DNA of 64,000 nt from Gnetum montanum (taxonomy: Eukaryota > Streptophyta > Gnetopsida > Gnetales > Gnetaceae). The notes beneath the pieces were generated by a model that ran no database searches, had not been told where the DNA came from, and saw only the letters and a list, made by a program, of their open reading frames with translations. Both the position numbers and the translations under genes were made by a program. This document shows positions 10,630-22,407 of the stretch, piece by piece (within the stretch, counting starts at the first letter, position 1; every line of letters starts with the position of its first letter). The stretch is taken from positions 1,117,780-1,181,779 of the forward strand of contig MNCI01011145.1 in assembly GCA_015680685.1 (NCBI GenBank), read 5' to 3'.

Positions 10630-13566
10630 TGATCTTAAGGTACGCTACAGTCCTAGCATCACGACCTAAAACTGATACCACAGAATAGTCCTGGAGCTAT
10701 GACTAAAAATCTAGCACCACAGAACATCCTAGCATGATGACGGTAAATCGACACCATAGAGATCTGTCTGAGATGACATTAAACTATCACACTCATTCAC
10801 TAGAGTCCACTAAGACTATAAATTAGCTAGCCTCTTCATAGTCCACCATGACTATGAACTAGCATTGCACCACCCGCTATAATGATAAACTGGTAACGTC
10901 CAAAGGATTATGATGTAAAACTAATCTACAACAGTTCGCCAAGACTATAAATTAGCAACTTCTTTACTAGCCTACTAATCTGTTGTTGAAATCGAATGGT
11001 ATGTCATCATCAACCTGCTCAATGAATTCATGACATGGACTCTAACAACATTGCTGTTGCTCAATTTTGTTTGCCTGCAGTTGCACGTGGTGTCTCCATC
11101 CCATTGGTTGCATCCATGTTTAAAGTGTTAAGCTAACTCATTCACTTGTGGTTTTCTTGTCTTCTCGAAGTTGTGTTTGCAGGATGAGACCCAGATGTGT
11201 TCGTACACGAATGCACTTCATCACGGCGACAAGGTACCACATTGTCCCTGATGCATGCAACCAGGTTAATGAAACCATTCACAAGTACATTCCCAGTTCC
11301 CCAAACATCCCTTATTCCCTAACATGTTCTCTCTATCCATTTCCCATATACATCCCAGTCACCCCCAAACTTGAACCACACTGTTGCACACTGTAACTCT
11401 CTGGGTAGTTGTGCAACATGGCATAGCCCATGATACAATTACAAGCACATGAGTATGAGTACAAAAAAAAAACAAAAAAAAATGAAAGAGAAAAATCCAT
11501 CACAAGACCCTTGACACTTCCCATATAAGCCCCAGGAGAGAAGGTACTTGTCTTGGAAGAAAACACTCATGTCTCAAACAATCATATTGCATCCCACTGC
11601 GTGGCTTTGGCTGTTTGACAACTGGTTCCCTTTGACACTCAACAAGGATCCTGTTTCTGCAAAGAACGCACCACCTCACTGCATGGCTTTGGTTGTGACA
11701 ACGAGTTCTCTTAAATAGGATACAAGAGGCTCGTTCCTCCAAAGGACACACATCCCATGCCTTGGTACCAAGTCCACTAGATACTGGCTATTAACAAGGA
11801 CCAACATGACGTGTTCACACAAGAAACATTCCTCTTCTCATGGTTACAAACCCTCTTCCTTTACATCTCAAAACCTCATTTCCTGATCCCATGTACTTCT
11901 TAACATGGTCCGATGACATCTGGCCAAGTGCCAAAGAACAATACTTGATATCTAGTGGCTCGTGGTGTTTTGTACTTCTTTGTTGATGCCTCTCGGATAG
12001 ATTCCTTTAGGCGATAACAAAGAGGGGCCAATGAAACACCACAAAAATTTTGGCCTAGCACTTTCAGACAAGATTCAAGTTAAGTCATGTAGCTGCCCAA
12101 GCATGAGTATAGCATGACCAAACTTGAAGGCCTTCTAAATAGCCCCCGATGGTTCATGATTCAATAGACAAGGTTCCCCCGGGGCCCATAGGCAACTGCA
12201 CCAGCTTCTGGCATCCAGAATCAAACGTTTTGGGCTCAAAATGCTTAGTTTTGGCTAAGTATACTTTGGTTACATTTTCTTACGTTGCACAGAATAAGGC
12301 TCAACGTCACCAACTTTTGGAGCCCCGAAACTGAGCCAAAACAAGTCGAAACTAAGCACAAGGGTCCCCCATGACATCCACTAATGGTTACCCCAGGTTC
12401 CTAGCCCTCAAAATCCTAATTTTGGGCTCGAAAATACATTGTTTCCACTGCTTACGCCCAAGTCACGCTGGGGTCATGTTGGAGAATGAGCCCAGTGTAA
12501 CCAAACAAAAACTGGTCTAAACAAGCAGTCTTAGGCACAATGTCAACACCAACTCAACGTCTAAGGATAGGTAATAGTTCTACTTGTTGACAAGCTCCAA
12601 AAAATCAAAATTCAGGTGTCAAACATGAAATTTTAGCTTGGTCACACCCAGGTCAAGCCCAGGTCACGCTGACAGCGCAAGCCCAACGTGAGTTGCCAAA
12701 AGTGGCCCAGAACATTTTAAACACATGCCAAAAACATGCCAAGACAAGATCAACTCAAGTTGACATCCTGCAGTAGCCGATCCAAGCAAGTCGGAATCAA
12801 ATGTTGATTGCAAATTCAATGTAAATTTTTATTGTAAGCTTCACCATGTGTGAACTTGTTAAGCCCTTACGCGGCTTCCATGGGTGTAAACTAGCTTGCA
12901 TTGCAAGATACAGTGCACCTGGTCTAGAATGTAGTTTGCTCACGTACACCTATCATGCGATCCATTTTTCTCTCATCTCGCAGTCATCGATCCTATTCAT
13001 TCCTACTCCTAAGCCTAGAAGAATGCATAAATACCCTGTTCATGGAAAAAACGAGGTTGGCAAAAATTTGGCAAAAGAAACTAGCAAACCTGAGCCCAGA
13101 CACATGTGATTCCCAACACCTGCAACACTACACATTGGAGCTTAATGTTTGACTTGCAATCTAGACTTGCAACTACATTTTGATAGATGCACATTTTGTC
13201 AATTAATACAATACAGTTTTATTTTTGCCTTCTGTTGTGCTGTTCTCGTTCGTTGTCTGCATTATTCCATGTTATCGCAAGTTTCTGCAATACATTCTCT
13301 ATACGTTTACATGCTGTATTCGACATTTACATTTCATTTTTATTATGCTCTTTGTTTTACATCTCATAACGATAACCCCAGCGTAGGCCATAGCGTATGC
13401 TTGGGGAAGTCCTTGGTTGATCTACGTGCAGACCATCCAAGGCACTCTGCCTTCATCTTTCCAGCTTGCCCTCATGTGAAGGTAGGTCATCTGTGTCTCT
13501 CCGGAGATCTTTCGGTGTACGTTTTCTTCCAGCCTTACGTCAACGATTTCAGATAGTACAGTATGC
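10630..13566 (+). other. 3' noncoding region of the Tat-like element, possible LTR remnant
   Basis: No coding domain is visible. From 10640 to about 10960 there are degenerate repeats of the GTCC...ATGAC...TAAACTA type, as after protease. An A-rich purine tract lies at 11461-11490. Scattered CACGCTG and CACGCCC motifs occur at 12440-12700. The segment 13380-13555 ends where the coiled-coil ORF of another element resumes, so the right end of the Tat-like element should be near 13560. I could not match any part convincingly to the sequence upstream of gag, so LTR limits are unknown. Confidence 0.45.
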
Positions 13567-14335
13567 GAGATTCATCAAAAGATGGAAATTGAAATAAGTG
13601 CATGGCAGAACGAGGCCAAATGACATGAAAAAATTAAAGAACATTTTAGAGATCAGGTGAGGATGTACAAGCAAGTTATTGAGAAAGAAATCCATATTGC
13701 CAAAGCTCACATTAACACACTTAGTGCTCAGAATGCTGGTTGGCAGGACATATTAGATACTTATGCCTTTGTTCACCAAGCTGAACTAAAAAGCCAAGAC
13801 CTATAGATACAAGATCTCATGGAGTACATGGAGTTGGAAAACCTGCAGTATGCCAACTTGGCCATGTTGATAGTAGGATGCCTGAGAAAAAAACTGTAAC
13901 AAAAGGTAGCAACCACCTATGCAAAATATGAAATAGAATTTGTTGAATGCAAGAAGATACTATTGAAATTAGAAGTGGAAAATTCTGAATTAGAGGTGGT
14001 CAAGACTAGCTAGCAAGGACAAAAGGATGTCATGGTAGATTTGGCTCGATGGCTCATGGACTACCAAGAATACAAAGACAAATCTCAAACCTATGAAGAG
14101 GAATGACGATTGTTTACAGCTTAGTATGTTAAGGCCAATCAGATGTTTTTGCAACTACCATGTACATGGGAGGTGCTAAATCCATCAAACATTGGAGCAT
14201 CAGCATGGATGGCACAGGATCCCTAGACTGAAGAAGAAAAGCTCTAGGCACTTCTTTAAAGACATCCATTTTAAAGACTAGAGCATAAGATAAGGGAAAG
14301 AGACCCATGGAGGAGCCACCACTGCCAAGAACCAA
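13567..14335 (+). pseudogene. Athila-like accessory coiled-coil ORF, C-terminal part, 5' truncated
   Basis: A Glu/Lys/Gln-rich, predicted coiled-coil protein fragment with in-frame stops. Recognisable segments are HEKIKEHFRDQVRMYKQVIE, EYMELENLQYANLAML and ending motifs DP-stop-TEEEKL and RERDPWRSHHCQEPNE. The same protein occurs at 19985-20765 (minus), at 27460-28030 (shortened) and at 55782-58433 (plus), always just upstream of an LTR. It occupies the position of the env-like or accessory ORF of Athila elements. The fragment starts abruptly where the Tat-like element ends, so the upstream part was displaced by that insertion and is outside the window. Function is unknown; I see no transmembrane segment in this fragment. 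Confidence 0.65.
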
Positions 14336-14509
14336 ATGAATTCCAACAAATTTTATTTTTTGTAAATTCTGTGTTTGTGTCCCAATTGTGTTTTGTTCAA
14401 TTCCATGCCATGGCATGAGTAATTCCTAGTTAGTTAATAATCCCATACCTATCCACTATGTAATCAATTGAACTGATTCTCATTTTGTCTGACTCAAGGA
14501 TGAGTTATT

Positions 14510-14526
14510 ATTTAGTCGTGGGGGTA
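14510..14526 (+). promoter_or_regulatory. Polypurine tract before LTR A
   Basis: GTCGTGGGGGTA directly precedes the TGATGA start of LTR A. The same tract precedes LTR H (GTTGTGGGGGTA) and, in reverse complement, LTR B and LTR F. It is the second-strand priming site of the family. Confidence 0.7.
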
Positions 14527-15374
14527 TGATGAATCATGTTTTTCCAGGCCTCGATATCAGATCCTTGATATCGGGCATGTGATATTACAGCCTAGATAAT
14601 GATATCGAATACATGATATCGTGATTCCTATGTAGGTCTATAAATACCACATTTGTGCACATAGGAAAAGGGAGGTCGGTAAGTGTTAGAGTAGAGTATT
14701 TTTTGCTAATTTTCAATTCATTTTAGTTCTTTCCCTAGTGCATGCTTGCAATGTGATGATTGTAATTGTATGGAACCTTTATTCGAGTGTGATGTACTTG
14801 GAAACACACATGATCGGCAATAAAGATTGAAATTACTCCCTCATTGCAGCATTCACTTAGTCTTTAATTGTTTAATTGTTATTGTTATTTATTGTCATTT
14901 ACCATCATTTACTTTTTCTGTTGTTAAATGCAGAATGAGTGCGACTTAATCACAATCATTTAAGTGTAACTACTTAGTAACCCTAGTAGCGTATCTAGGA
15001 GTGCTCAAGTAATATGCGCTTGGTAATCCCAAAAGTAGTACACGATGTCCAAGATGCACATGGATGATTAAGGGATGGATGCTCATCGCACTTAGGCTAA
15101 TTTATATTTTTCTTCTCATCGCCTATTAGCTTAAAGAAAGATTATTTCCCATTGTCTCTAGGAGTAGCACTAGTTTAGGATAACATCATACACCTCACTA
15201 TGGACTTAACCATACATGACCAAGTAAATACTTGTCCAAGTGAGAAGATAACAAACTATGATCAACGTGTAACTATCTAGATACCACAACTAGTTCATCT
15301 GTGGAGTTCAATCGGATTGCGTGTCAACATTCGTATTCATATGGTTAAGTGTAGGGGTACCTAGCCACTCATCA
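14527..15374 (+). mobile_element. LTR A, 3' LTR of an Athila-like element
   Basis: 848 bases, starting TGATGAATCATG and ending CCACTCATCA, with TG...CA ends in a TGATGA/TCATCA inverted terminal repeat. It matches LTR D and E through most of its length. The U3 part has several GATATC palindromes, a TATAAATA box at 14639-14646, and a downstream AATAAA at 14819-14824. A polypurine tract lies upstream and no primer-binding site downstream, so this is a 3' LTR. Its 5' partner is outside the window. The next base starts unrelated minus-strand element sequence, so the element may have inserted into it. Confidence 0.85.
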
Positions 15375-15379
15375 ATAAG

Positions 15380-17100
15380 AAAGGGACTACACATTTTCAA
15401 AACAAGGAAAACCATATAGTGTGTGGATGGGTAAATGTTGTGGACTCACTGCCCATTGCATGAAGAAGAAGCCATGTCCTAATTACCTATAATGAAATTC
15501 AAAGCTAGAAACCAAACACCAATAATCAAATAAAATAATACATACCACGATCAAGTAACGCATTACCAATGTACCTAGCACTTATGAATAAAAAGTTAGA
15601 AAATCACAACAAAATAAAAACATATAAAAGAAAGTGTAAAATATTCAAGAAATAGAAAATGTACTAACTATGGTGTAAAACAAAAATTAGAAAAGATTAA
15701 TAACATAAAAAGAAAAAGATGTAAAATAAAGAATGTGTAAAACAAAAAGTTGTAAGAAAAATATGTAAAATAAAAAAGTTTGAAAAACTAAAGAGCCACT
15801 TAAATGATTAGCATGGTTGACCATCTCCCCTATGACTAATTTGAGAGGAGGAGATCTGAAATATGGAGCATGGTTATCCATTAGATGAGGGGCTTGTCAT
15901 GTTAGCTGGCGTATGCTCATGGAAAGGTTTAATTTTTTGGATGTTAACTAGTTGTTTCTTGTTTGGGCTCTCAAGTTTATAAATCATCATGGACTTAGAA
16001 GGGAAAGTCTCATAAATGATGTAAGGTCATTCCCATAATGTTTGGAACTTAGTTCATTGAGGTATGTATGTGGGGTTCCAGTAAAGAACTTTGTCTTCTA
16101 GTTGAAATTTGACTTTTCTAATTTTCAAGTCATGACACTTTTTGTTATAGGCCTTATGTAACTCGTTAGATGATAGGGCTACTAATCAATTTTTATCTAG
16201 TAGGTTGAGATTCATGAGTCTTTTTGTTTGGGCTAGACTTAAGTCAAGGTCAAGGTTACAAGCTGTTGAAAGTGTACAGAGTTCAGATTGAATAGGAAGT
16301 GTTGGTAGTTTGCTATACAAGAGCTTATAGGGAGAGTCACTTATAGAAAGTTTCTAAGTTGAGCGATAGGCCTATAGGGCATTGTTGAGTTTTGTGATCT
16401 AGTCCTTCCTATACTTGCTAATAGTTCTTGTTATTATTCTTGTGATTTCCTTATTGGTAACCTTAGCTTCACTATTAGCTTGGGGATGATAAGGTGTTAT
16501 ATGTTTATGTTCGACCCCCAAGTGTTGCATGAGCTTCTAAAAAGTAGTGCTTGTAAAAGAAGTTTCATTGTTAGAAATTAATGCACATGACACACCAAAC
16601 CTATTCACAACATTTTTTTTGTACAAATCAAGCACCACTAGAAGATGTACAGTTGGTGATGACTACTACTTCTACCCATTTTGTACAATAGTTAATAGTG
16701 ACTATGATGTATGCCTTTCCATTTGACATGGGTGTGATGGGACCCATGAAATCAATGTCCCAAATGTTGAATGATTCTAATGGTTAAATCCATTGTTGAG
16801 GTCCCTCCATTCGAGTAGTTATTCCACCATCTCGTTGGCATTATTCACAAGAGTGGATGAAATGGTGAGTATCCTTGAAAAGTGTTGGCCAATAGTACTC
16901 TGCCATCAGGATTTTAATGGTTGTGCATCTCCCAGCATAGTGTTCTTTGCAAGGACCTTCATTAGCATACTAGAGAATGCATAGTTGATCAGCATTAAGG
17001 ACACACCAATGAATGAGGCCATCAGCGAACACCTTGTAGAGGTGTCCATTGATCTCCATGAAGTGCTTTACCTGATGAAGAAATTTCTATTTCCTCCAAT
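15380..17100 (-). pseudogene. Athila-like integrase, minus strand, broken
   Basis: Read on the minus strand, the catalytic Glu region is visible at about 16430-16520 (HITPYHPQANSEAKVTNKEI), followed towards lower coordinates by a C-terminal region with NELHKAYNKKCHDLKI, VKFQLEDKVLYWNP and, at the far end, SPPLKLVIGEMVNH. The equivalent segment occurs in the complete element at about 34980-36750. Stops and frameshifts are frequent. The left end abuts LTR A at 15374, so the 3' part of this element is missing here. Confidence 0.7.
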
Positions 17101-17239
17101 GGTACAACCCTTGTGGCATCTCCTAAGTGAGAAGATAGGTGAGAATGTTATCATACCATTTTGGCTCATTAGGCATTTTTTCAGTTACAACCCTAGAAAA
17201 GAGAAGTTCATTAGGAAATGTACTAGAGAATGGGCTTTT

Positions 17240-17640
17240 TTCCTCTTTATTGTCCCATCACAACCAAGAAAAGTGATCAAAGATCACATTTACAGTGTCG
17301 TTTCGATCTACCATTGTAAGATCCAATTCGTTGAAGATCACCAGCCATTGTATGATACGGGGGCTCACTATTGGATTGTTCATTAGGAAGTAGATGGCAC
17401 TATGATCAGTGTGCACAAACATCTTATATCGAAGCACATAGTGCCTGAAATTTTCTAGAGCAAACACCACAAGCATCAATTCTTTCTTTGTGGTTGTGTA
17501 GTTTAGTTGTGCACCCACAATGCCTCGGTTGGTGTAGTGAATGTAATATGGACATTTCTTGTCATCTAACTACATCAATACATCTCTAAAGGAATAATTT
17601 GATGCATCTATCATAATGTGAAATGATATGGACCAATCAA
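17240..17640 (-). pseudogene. Athila-like RNase H, minus strand
   Basis: The longest open piece is 17258-17518. Motifs read AQLNYTTTKKELMLVVFALE, then MFVHTDHSAIYFLMNN, RIIQWLVIFNELDL and DHFSWL, which are the standard blocks of Ty3/gypsy RNase H after RT. The homologous complete element at 32.6-42.5 kb has lost exactly this domain, so this copy shows the ancestral state. Confidence 0.8.
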
Positions 17641-17699
17641 GTGCTTGTAGGATTAGATTTTTCATAAGTTTTTATTTTCAATTGCTGGAACGTTTTTTC

Positions 17700-18860
17700 A
17701 CATTTCAAGGTCTAGACAAAAAGAGCATCTTTCTTTGTTAGCTCCACCAATGGCTTTGTGATCTTTGAGAAATTCTCTATGAAGTGTCAGTAGTAGCTAA
17801 TATGTCCAAGGAATTACTGAACATATTTAACTATTTTTGGCTAGCGAGCTATTCCTTAGATGACTCTCTTTTTTCAAGGTCCACTTCAATTCCTGCTTGT
17901 GAGATTTTGGGCCCCAGTACAATGCCCTCCTGTACCATAAGGTGACTTTTTTGCTAATTGATCCGTAAGTTGGTTTCAAAAAACTATTTTAGCACTTGCT
18001 TAAGGTAGTCCAGGGCTTGTTCAAATGAAGCTTCATAGGTGGAGAAGTCATTCATAAAAACTTCCACACTACTACCAATCTACTGTTGAAAGATGCTCAA
18101 GACTAGGTGTTGAAATGTAGTAGGTGCATTGCATAGACTAAACGACATCTTGTGACATGCAAAAGTCCCCCAGGGACTCGTGAAAATTGTCTTTGGTTGG
18201 TCCTATGTTTCAATTTGAATTTGGTTATAGCCACTATAACCATCTAGGAAGCTATCGTAGTAATGCCCTAATATTGTGTTGAGCACCTGGTCAACAAATG
18301 GCAATGGAAAGTGATCCTTGAATGTTGCCATGTTCAGCAGCTTGAAATTGATGCAGACCCACCACTTGCCACCTTTCTTTGGCATAATTTTAAGTAGGCC
18401 AACCCACTCACTATCCATAATGGGATAAATGGACCCTGCCTTGAGGAGTTGCTTGATTTTCTCTTTGACAATTTACTTCAATTTGGAGTTCAACTGCCTC
18501 TATGGTTGTCATTTTGTCTTCATGGATAGGTCAGTGTAAATGCAATGCTAGCATATCATAGGATCAATCCTTGTGAGTTCAAGATATGACCAAGAAAAAG
18601 ATACTAACTATCTTTCAACTATCTTCAACAACATCTCTTTCTGTTCTAGAGAAAGTCTTGCATTGATTATAACTGGCTTCTTATTTTTCAAAAATACATA
18701 TTTCATCCTAACCAGTAACATTTTTAGTTCAAGGGGCTCTTACTTAAATTTATCAGGAATTTCTAACTCTCCCTAGTGGGTATCATCATTTGTATCTTTA
18801 GAGAGTTGGTGATGAACTTGCTTGAGTTCATCCATGCTTGTGACATAGTCACAAGTGATG
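17700..18860 (-). pseudogene. Athila-like reverse transcriptase, minus strand, broken
   Basis: Minus-strand reading from 18840 downward gives the linker before RT (KYVFLKNKKPVIINARLSLE), then WVCINFKLLNMATFKDHFPL (about 18310-18370), YDSFLDGYSGYNQIQIE (about 18205-18255), SPWGTFACHKMSFSLCNAP (about 18120-18180) and the polymerase motif FMNDFSTYEASFEQ at about 18020-18060. The Athila form of the catalytic box is FMDD, so the first Asp is mutated to Asn. The open piece 18203-18418 carries the fingers/palm blocks. Gag and protease are missing: only about 20-40 bases separate this region from LTR B. Confidence 0.82.
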
Positions 18861-18880
18861 ATGAGTGACAATGATACCAA

Positions 18881-19768
18881 TGATGAGTGGTGAGGTACCC
18901 CTATGATTAACCATAAAAATTACAAGTGTCCATGTGCAATCTGATTGAATTCCATGGATGGGACTAGTTGTAGCATCTAGATCATTATGCCTTGATCATA
19001 GTTCGTTGTCTTCCCACTTGGACTAGTGGTAGCTTTGTCACATATAGTTTAGTCCAAAGTGAGGCATATGGTATGGTTCCTAATTATATGCTATGCTACT
19101 CTTCATGATAGAAAGAGATAAATTGATTAACTAAATAATAATGAAAACAAAGCCTAAATTAGCCTAAGGTAATGGTTTTCACTCTTAATCACCCATACAC
19201 ATCTTGGACTTCATGGAGCTACTTCTGGGATTACCAAGAATATGTCACTAGTTGTGCTAAATAATACACCTCTGGGTGACCAAGTATTTACACTTAAATG
19301 TTTGTGATTAAGGCGTACACATTTTGCTTAACAACAATAATAGTAAATAACAATAAATGAAAATGTTTAACTAAAAAAAGCATTAAATAATTAAAACAAT
19401 GATATTAATCTAAGTGGATGCTACAATAATGGAAGTAATCTTGATCTTTATTGCTAGTCATGTAGTGTGTCCAAGTCCGTCACACTCGAACAAAGGTGTC
19501 GTATGATTACAAACAACACACTACAGGTATGCATTGGGAATAACAGACTGGAAATACGAAATTGAAAATTGAAACTATCTATTAATACTTTCTAAAACTA
19601 AGTTAAACTATCTCATTTGGAAGCCCAAGTGCAGTATTTATAGGTGAGGTCTAGATGAGGTGATGTCAGGTATCTAATGTCACTTATTAGCCTTGATGTC
19701 AGGTACATGATGTTGGGATTATGATGTTGCATATTTGACATCAAGGCCTATCAAATCACAACTCATCA
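18881..19768 (-). mobile_element. LTR B, minus strand, shared between two truncated elements
   Basis: 888 bases with TGATGAGT at the left and ACTCATCA at the right. Its right side has a polypurine tract (TACCCCCATGATTGAATG in plus orientation), which makes it the 3' LTR of the coiled-coil element to the right. Its left side reads, on the minus strand, TTGGTATCATTGTCACTC, resembling the primer-binding site after LTR D, so it also serves as 5' LTR of the pol fragment to the left. U3 carries repeated TGACATC-like motifs instead of GATATC; a CTATAAATA box lies near 19635. Confidence 0.8.
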
Positions 19769-19984
19769 TACCCCCATGATTGAATGAAAACTCATCATTG
19801 AGTTAAACTGAGGAATAAGTTCTTTACAAATATTGGGTAGGTATAGGATTATTGACTGACTCAAACAATGGATAAAATAGTTAACTCTTGGCATGCTGCA
19901 GTGATGCAGTACAAAAATGGGACACATTATTATAGAATAAAATAAAAAACAGGACTTGGAAGCTCATGTGGTACCTAGAGATGG

Positions 19985-20765
19985 TGGCTCTTCCATTGGT
20001 TGCTTCCCTTTGTCCTCAAGCCACTAAAATTTGTAACGGTTGAGTAAGGCTTGTAATTTTTCCTTCTTCATCCTTGGGTTGTGCACCATCCAGGCTACTG
20101 TGTCGATGTGTGCTGGCATTGGTACATCTTGAGGACATGGTAGCTACAAAAAAATTTGATTTTCCTATAAGTACCATGCCACAAACTACTATCGTTCTTC
20201 CTCGAAAGCCCTAGCTTTATCCCTTAGCTCATGATAGTATGTCAATCTTCGAGCTAGGTTCAAGGCTACATTTTTTTGTCCTTGATAACTAGCTTTGACC
20301 ATCTCCAATTTTGAGTTTGCCACTTGTAACTTTTTTAAAGCATCTTTCTAATCCATAAACTCTTTTTCATAAAGTGCATAGGTGGTTACCACTTACTACT
20401 CCAACTTGCTTCAAGGACGACCTGTGGTTAACAAGGTAAGGTTGGCATATTTGAGGTTAGCCAACACCATGTATTCCTTCAAATCTTCTATCTATAGGTT
20501 CTTATTTTTAACTTCCACTTGTTGGACCATGGCATAATTATCCAAAATGCCCTACCATTTAGAATTTTGTTCTACAAAGGAGCTGATGTGGGCCTTGGTC
20601 ATCTTGATTACCTTTTCATTAATCTCCTTATACATGCCAACTTGGTCAAGAAAGTGTTCCTTTAACTTCTCATGTTTCTTAGCCTCATTTTGCAATGCAC
20701 TGATCTTGATTATTGTGTTTTGGCGAATAGCACATACCTCCTCCAGAGTAAATACTTTTCACTAG
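19985..20765 (-). pseudogene. Athila-like accessory coiled-coil ORF, minus strand
   Basis: On the minus strand the translation runs from near 20740 to 19990 with several stops. Recognisable parts are NEAKKHEKLKEHFLDQVGMY, KVIKMTKAHISSF, EYMVLANLKYANLTLL, KMKKEKLQALLNRYKF-like charged stretches and the tail GKQPMEEPPSLGTT. It is clearly homologous to the fragment at 13567-14335. It is the only coding trace between LTR C and LTR B. Confidence 0.65.
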
Positions 20766-20796
20766 TTCCTAGATAGTGCAAAAAACAACAAAAAGG

Positions 20797-20815
20797 TCCC
20801 TAGCAGCGATGCCAA
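20797..20815 (-). promoter_or_regulatory. Primer-binding-site region next to LTR C
   Basis: On the minus strand the bases after LTR C read TTGGCATCGCTGCTAGGGAC. This resembles the site after LTR G (TTGGCATCATTTCTAGGGAC) and, more distantly, the tRNA-Asp-type site after LTR D. It shows that LTR C is a 5' LTR. Confidence 0.55.
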
Positions 20816-21678
20816 TGATGAACGGTGAGGTATCCCTATGCCCAACCATATGAATCACTAAGGAGATACACGATTTGGTTGAATTCTATGGACCTATAGT
20901 TATCTCATACACTAGTTTCTCTAGGAAGTGAAATGATGTTAAGAACATTCGTTGTGTTCCCAACTACGCTTATGAGGCTCAAGGATATGGTTTAAGTATA
21001 ACCAAGGTATATGAATTTTTGTCGTTTTATATTTTATGGATGTAATCGCCTACAATAAAAATAAGGGTAGAGTAGATTGAATACTAATTTCTATCACCTA
21101 GCTAGCCTAACACAAGTAACCACCCCACTTTCTTGGACACATCCTGAACACATATAGCACTGCTGGGCTACCAAACATTAACCATTACTAGGTTATCAAG
21201 TACTATATCAATGCTTGAAGTGGTCATGCTTACATTCATTAACTACTAGAAATAAATTGCTTAATTCATTTGCACTAAAATAAAGAGTGTGAAAATAAAA
21301 TGCATTAAAGGAAATATTAAGCTATTCTTAGTGCTGCAAAGATTGTCAAAAGAGTTTGTTTTATTCCCATCACATTGCTATGATTAGGAACATGAGTGCT
21401 CGAACAAAGAATCGTATACACTTTAGACTCCTTCTATAGGCACTCAAAAAATATTCTAACTCTAAGGAAAATAAACTGTAAGAGGTTCGCTACTCTGACT
21501 AAGAATGACTAAAAACTGACTCAAAACAGGAGCCCAAGCACAGTATTTATGGACTTTGGGAATATACCCTAATGTTGAACATGCGATGTCAGACCAAGGC
21601 CCCAATATCGCGTATACAACGTTGCGACTCTCATGTCATGTACCCAATGTATGAGCCAACAATAAATGTGTTTCATCA
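20816..21678 (-). mobile_element. LTR C, 5' LTR of a 2.8 kb element lacking gag and pol
   Basis: 863 bases from TGATGAACGG to TTTCATCA (plus orientation), with the family's conserved internal blocks. With LTR B it encloses only 1,047 bases. The flanks AC(C)AA at 18876-18880 and ACTAG at 21679-21683 do not match, so the pair is not proven to be one insertion. Confidence 0.75.
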
Positions 21679-22402
21679 ACTAGTATTACCTAAACTTCAT
21701 ATACCTATTGACACTCACTGATGCTTCTTTAACTACAAATAATGTTTGCAATCATTGTTGAACAAGAAAGGAAACTCCGTGATAGAATTTCAAGCCTTGA
21801 GAAAGTACCATTTGGGGGCAAATCCCAAATCTACAATCAATTCAACTTAGAAAAAGGAGAAAAAATAGCTAATAGTATTACAATAAAAATTCTACTCAAT
21901 CAATTTTGAAGAAGAAATTATTCAATATTAAGATATTAAACATAAATGAAAAGGTTAGGAAAACAAATTTTCAGCTTGTTGAATAAGTAGTAAAGACCAC
22001 TACTAGAAGAAACTTTTGGCCAGTTTTAGCCAAATTGGCTAAACATCAGATAATTTTTAATCATTGCAAATAACTATTTATTGCCCTATCAACCTAACTT
22101 ATACAATGTGAAGTGACATCAAATAAACTTTCTTCCCCTGAAAATATTCTCTTTATCATAAAATTTTTGTCCAATAGATCCTTTGGGTCTTTTTCTAGTT
22201 TCTTAGTTCTACTATCAAAAGGTTATATGTGAAGGGCCTTAAAAATGTTGAAATTAATAGTCAAAGTAAATTTGAACAACATTAAATATGGTCTAAATAT
22301 TGTCAAATTTTGGTGAATAGATTATTGATGCAGATGGAAAATCAAAGAAACATCAAATTAAATGATGCAACTCTAAAAAGGAATTGGCACTTTTTACTAA
22401 TG
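21679..22402. other. Gene-free AT-rich DNA between elements
   Basis: About 720 bases with no ORF of note and no recognisable repeat. It is the left flank of the next insertion and continues at 29102. Confidence 0.5.
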
Positions 22403-22407
22403 CATGT
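22403..22407 (+). repeat. Target-site duplication CATGT, left copy
   Basis: CATGT lies immediately left of LTR D and again immediately right of LTR E at 29097-29101. A five-base duplication is standard for Ty3/gypsy integration and proves that LTR D and LTR E belong to one insertion. Confidence 0.9.
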
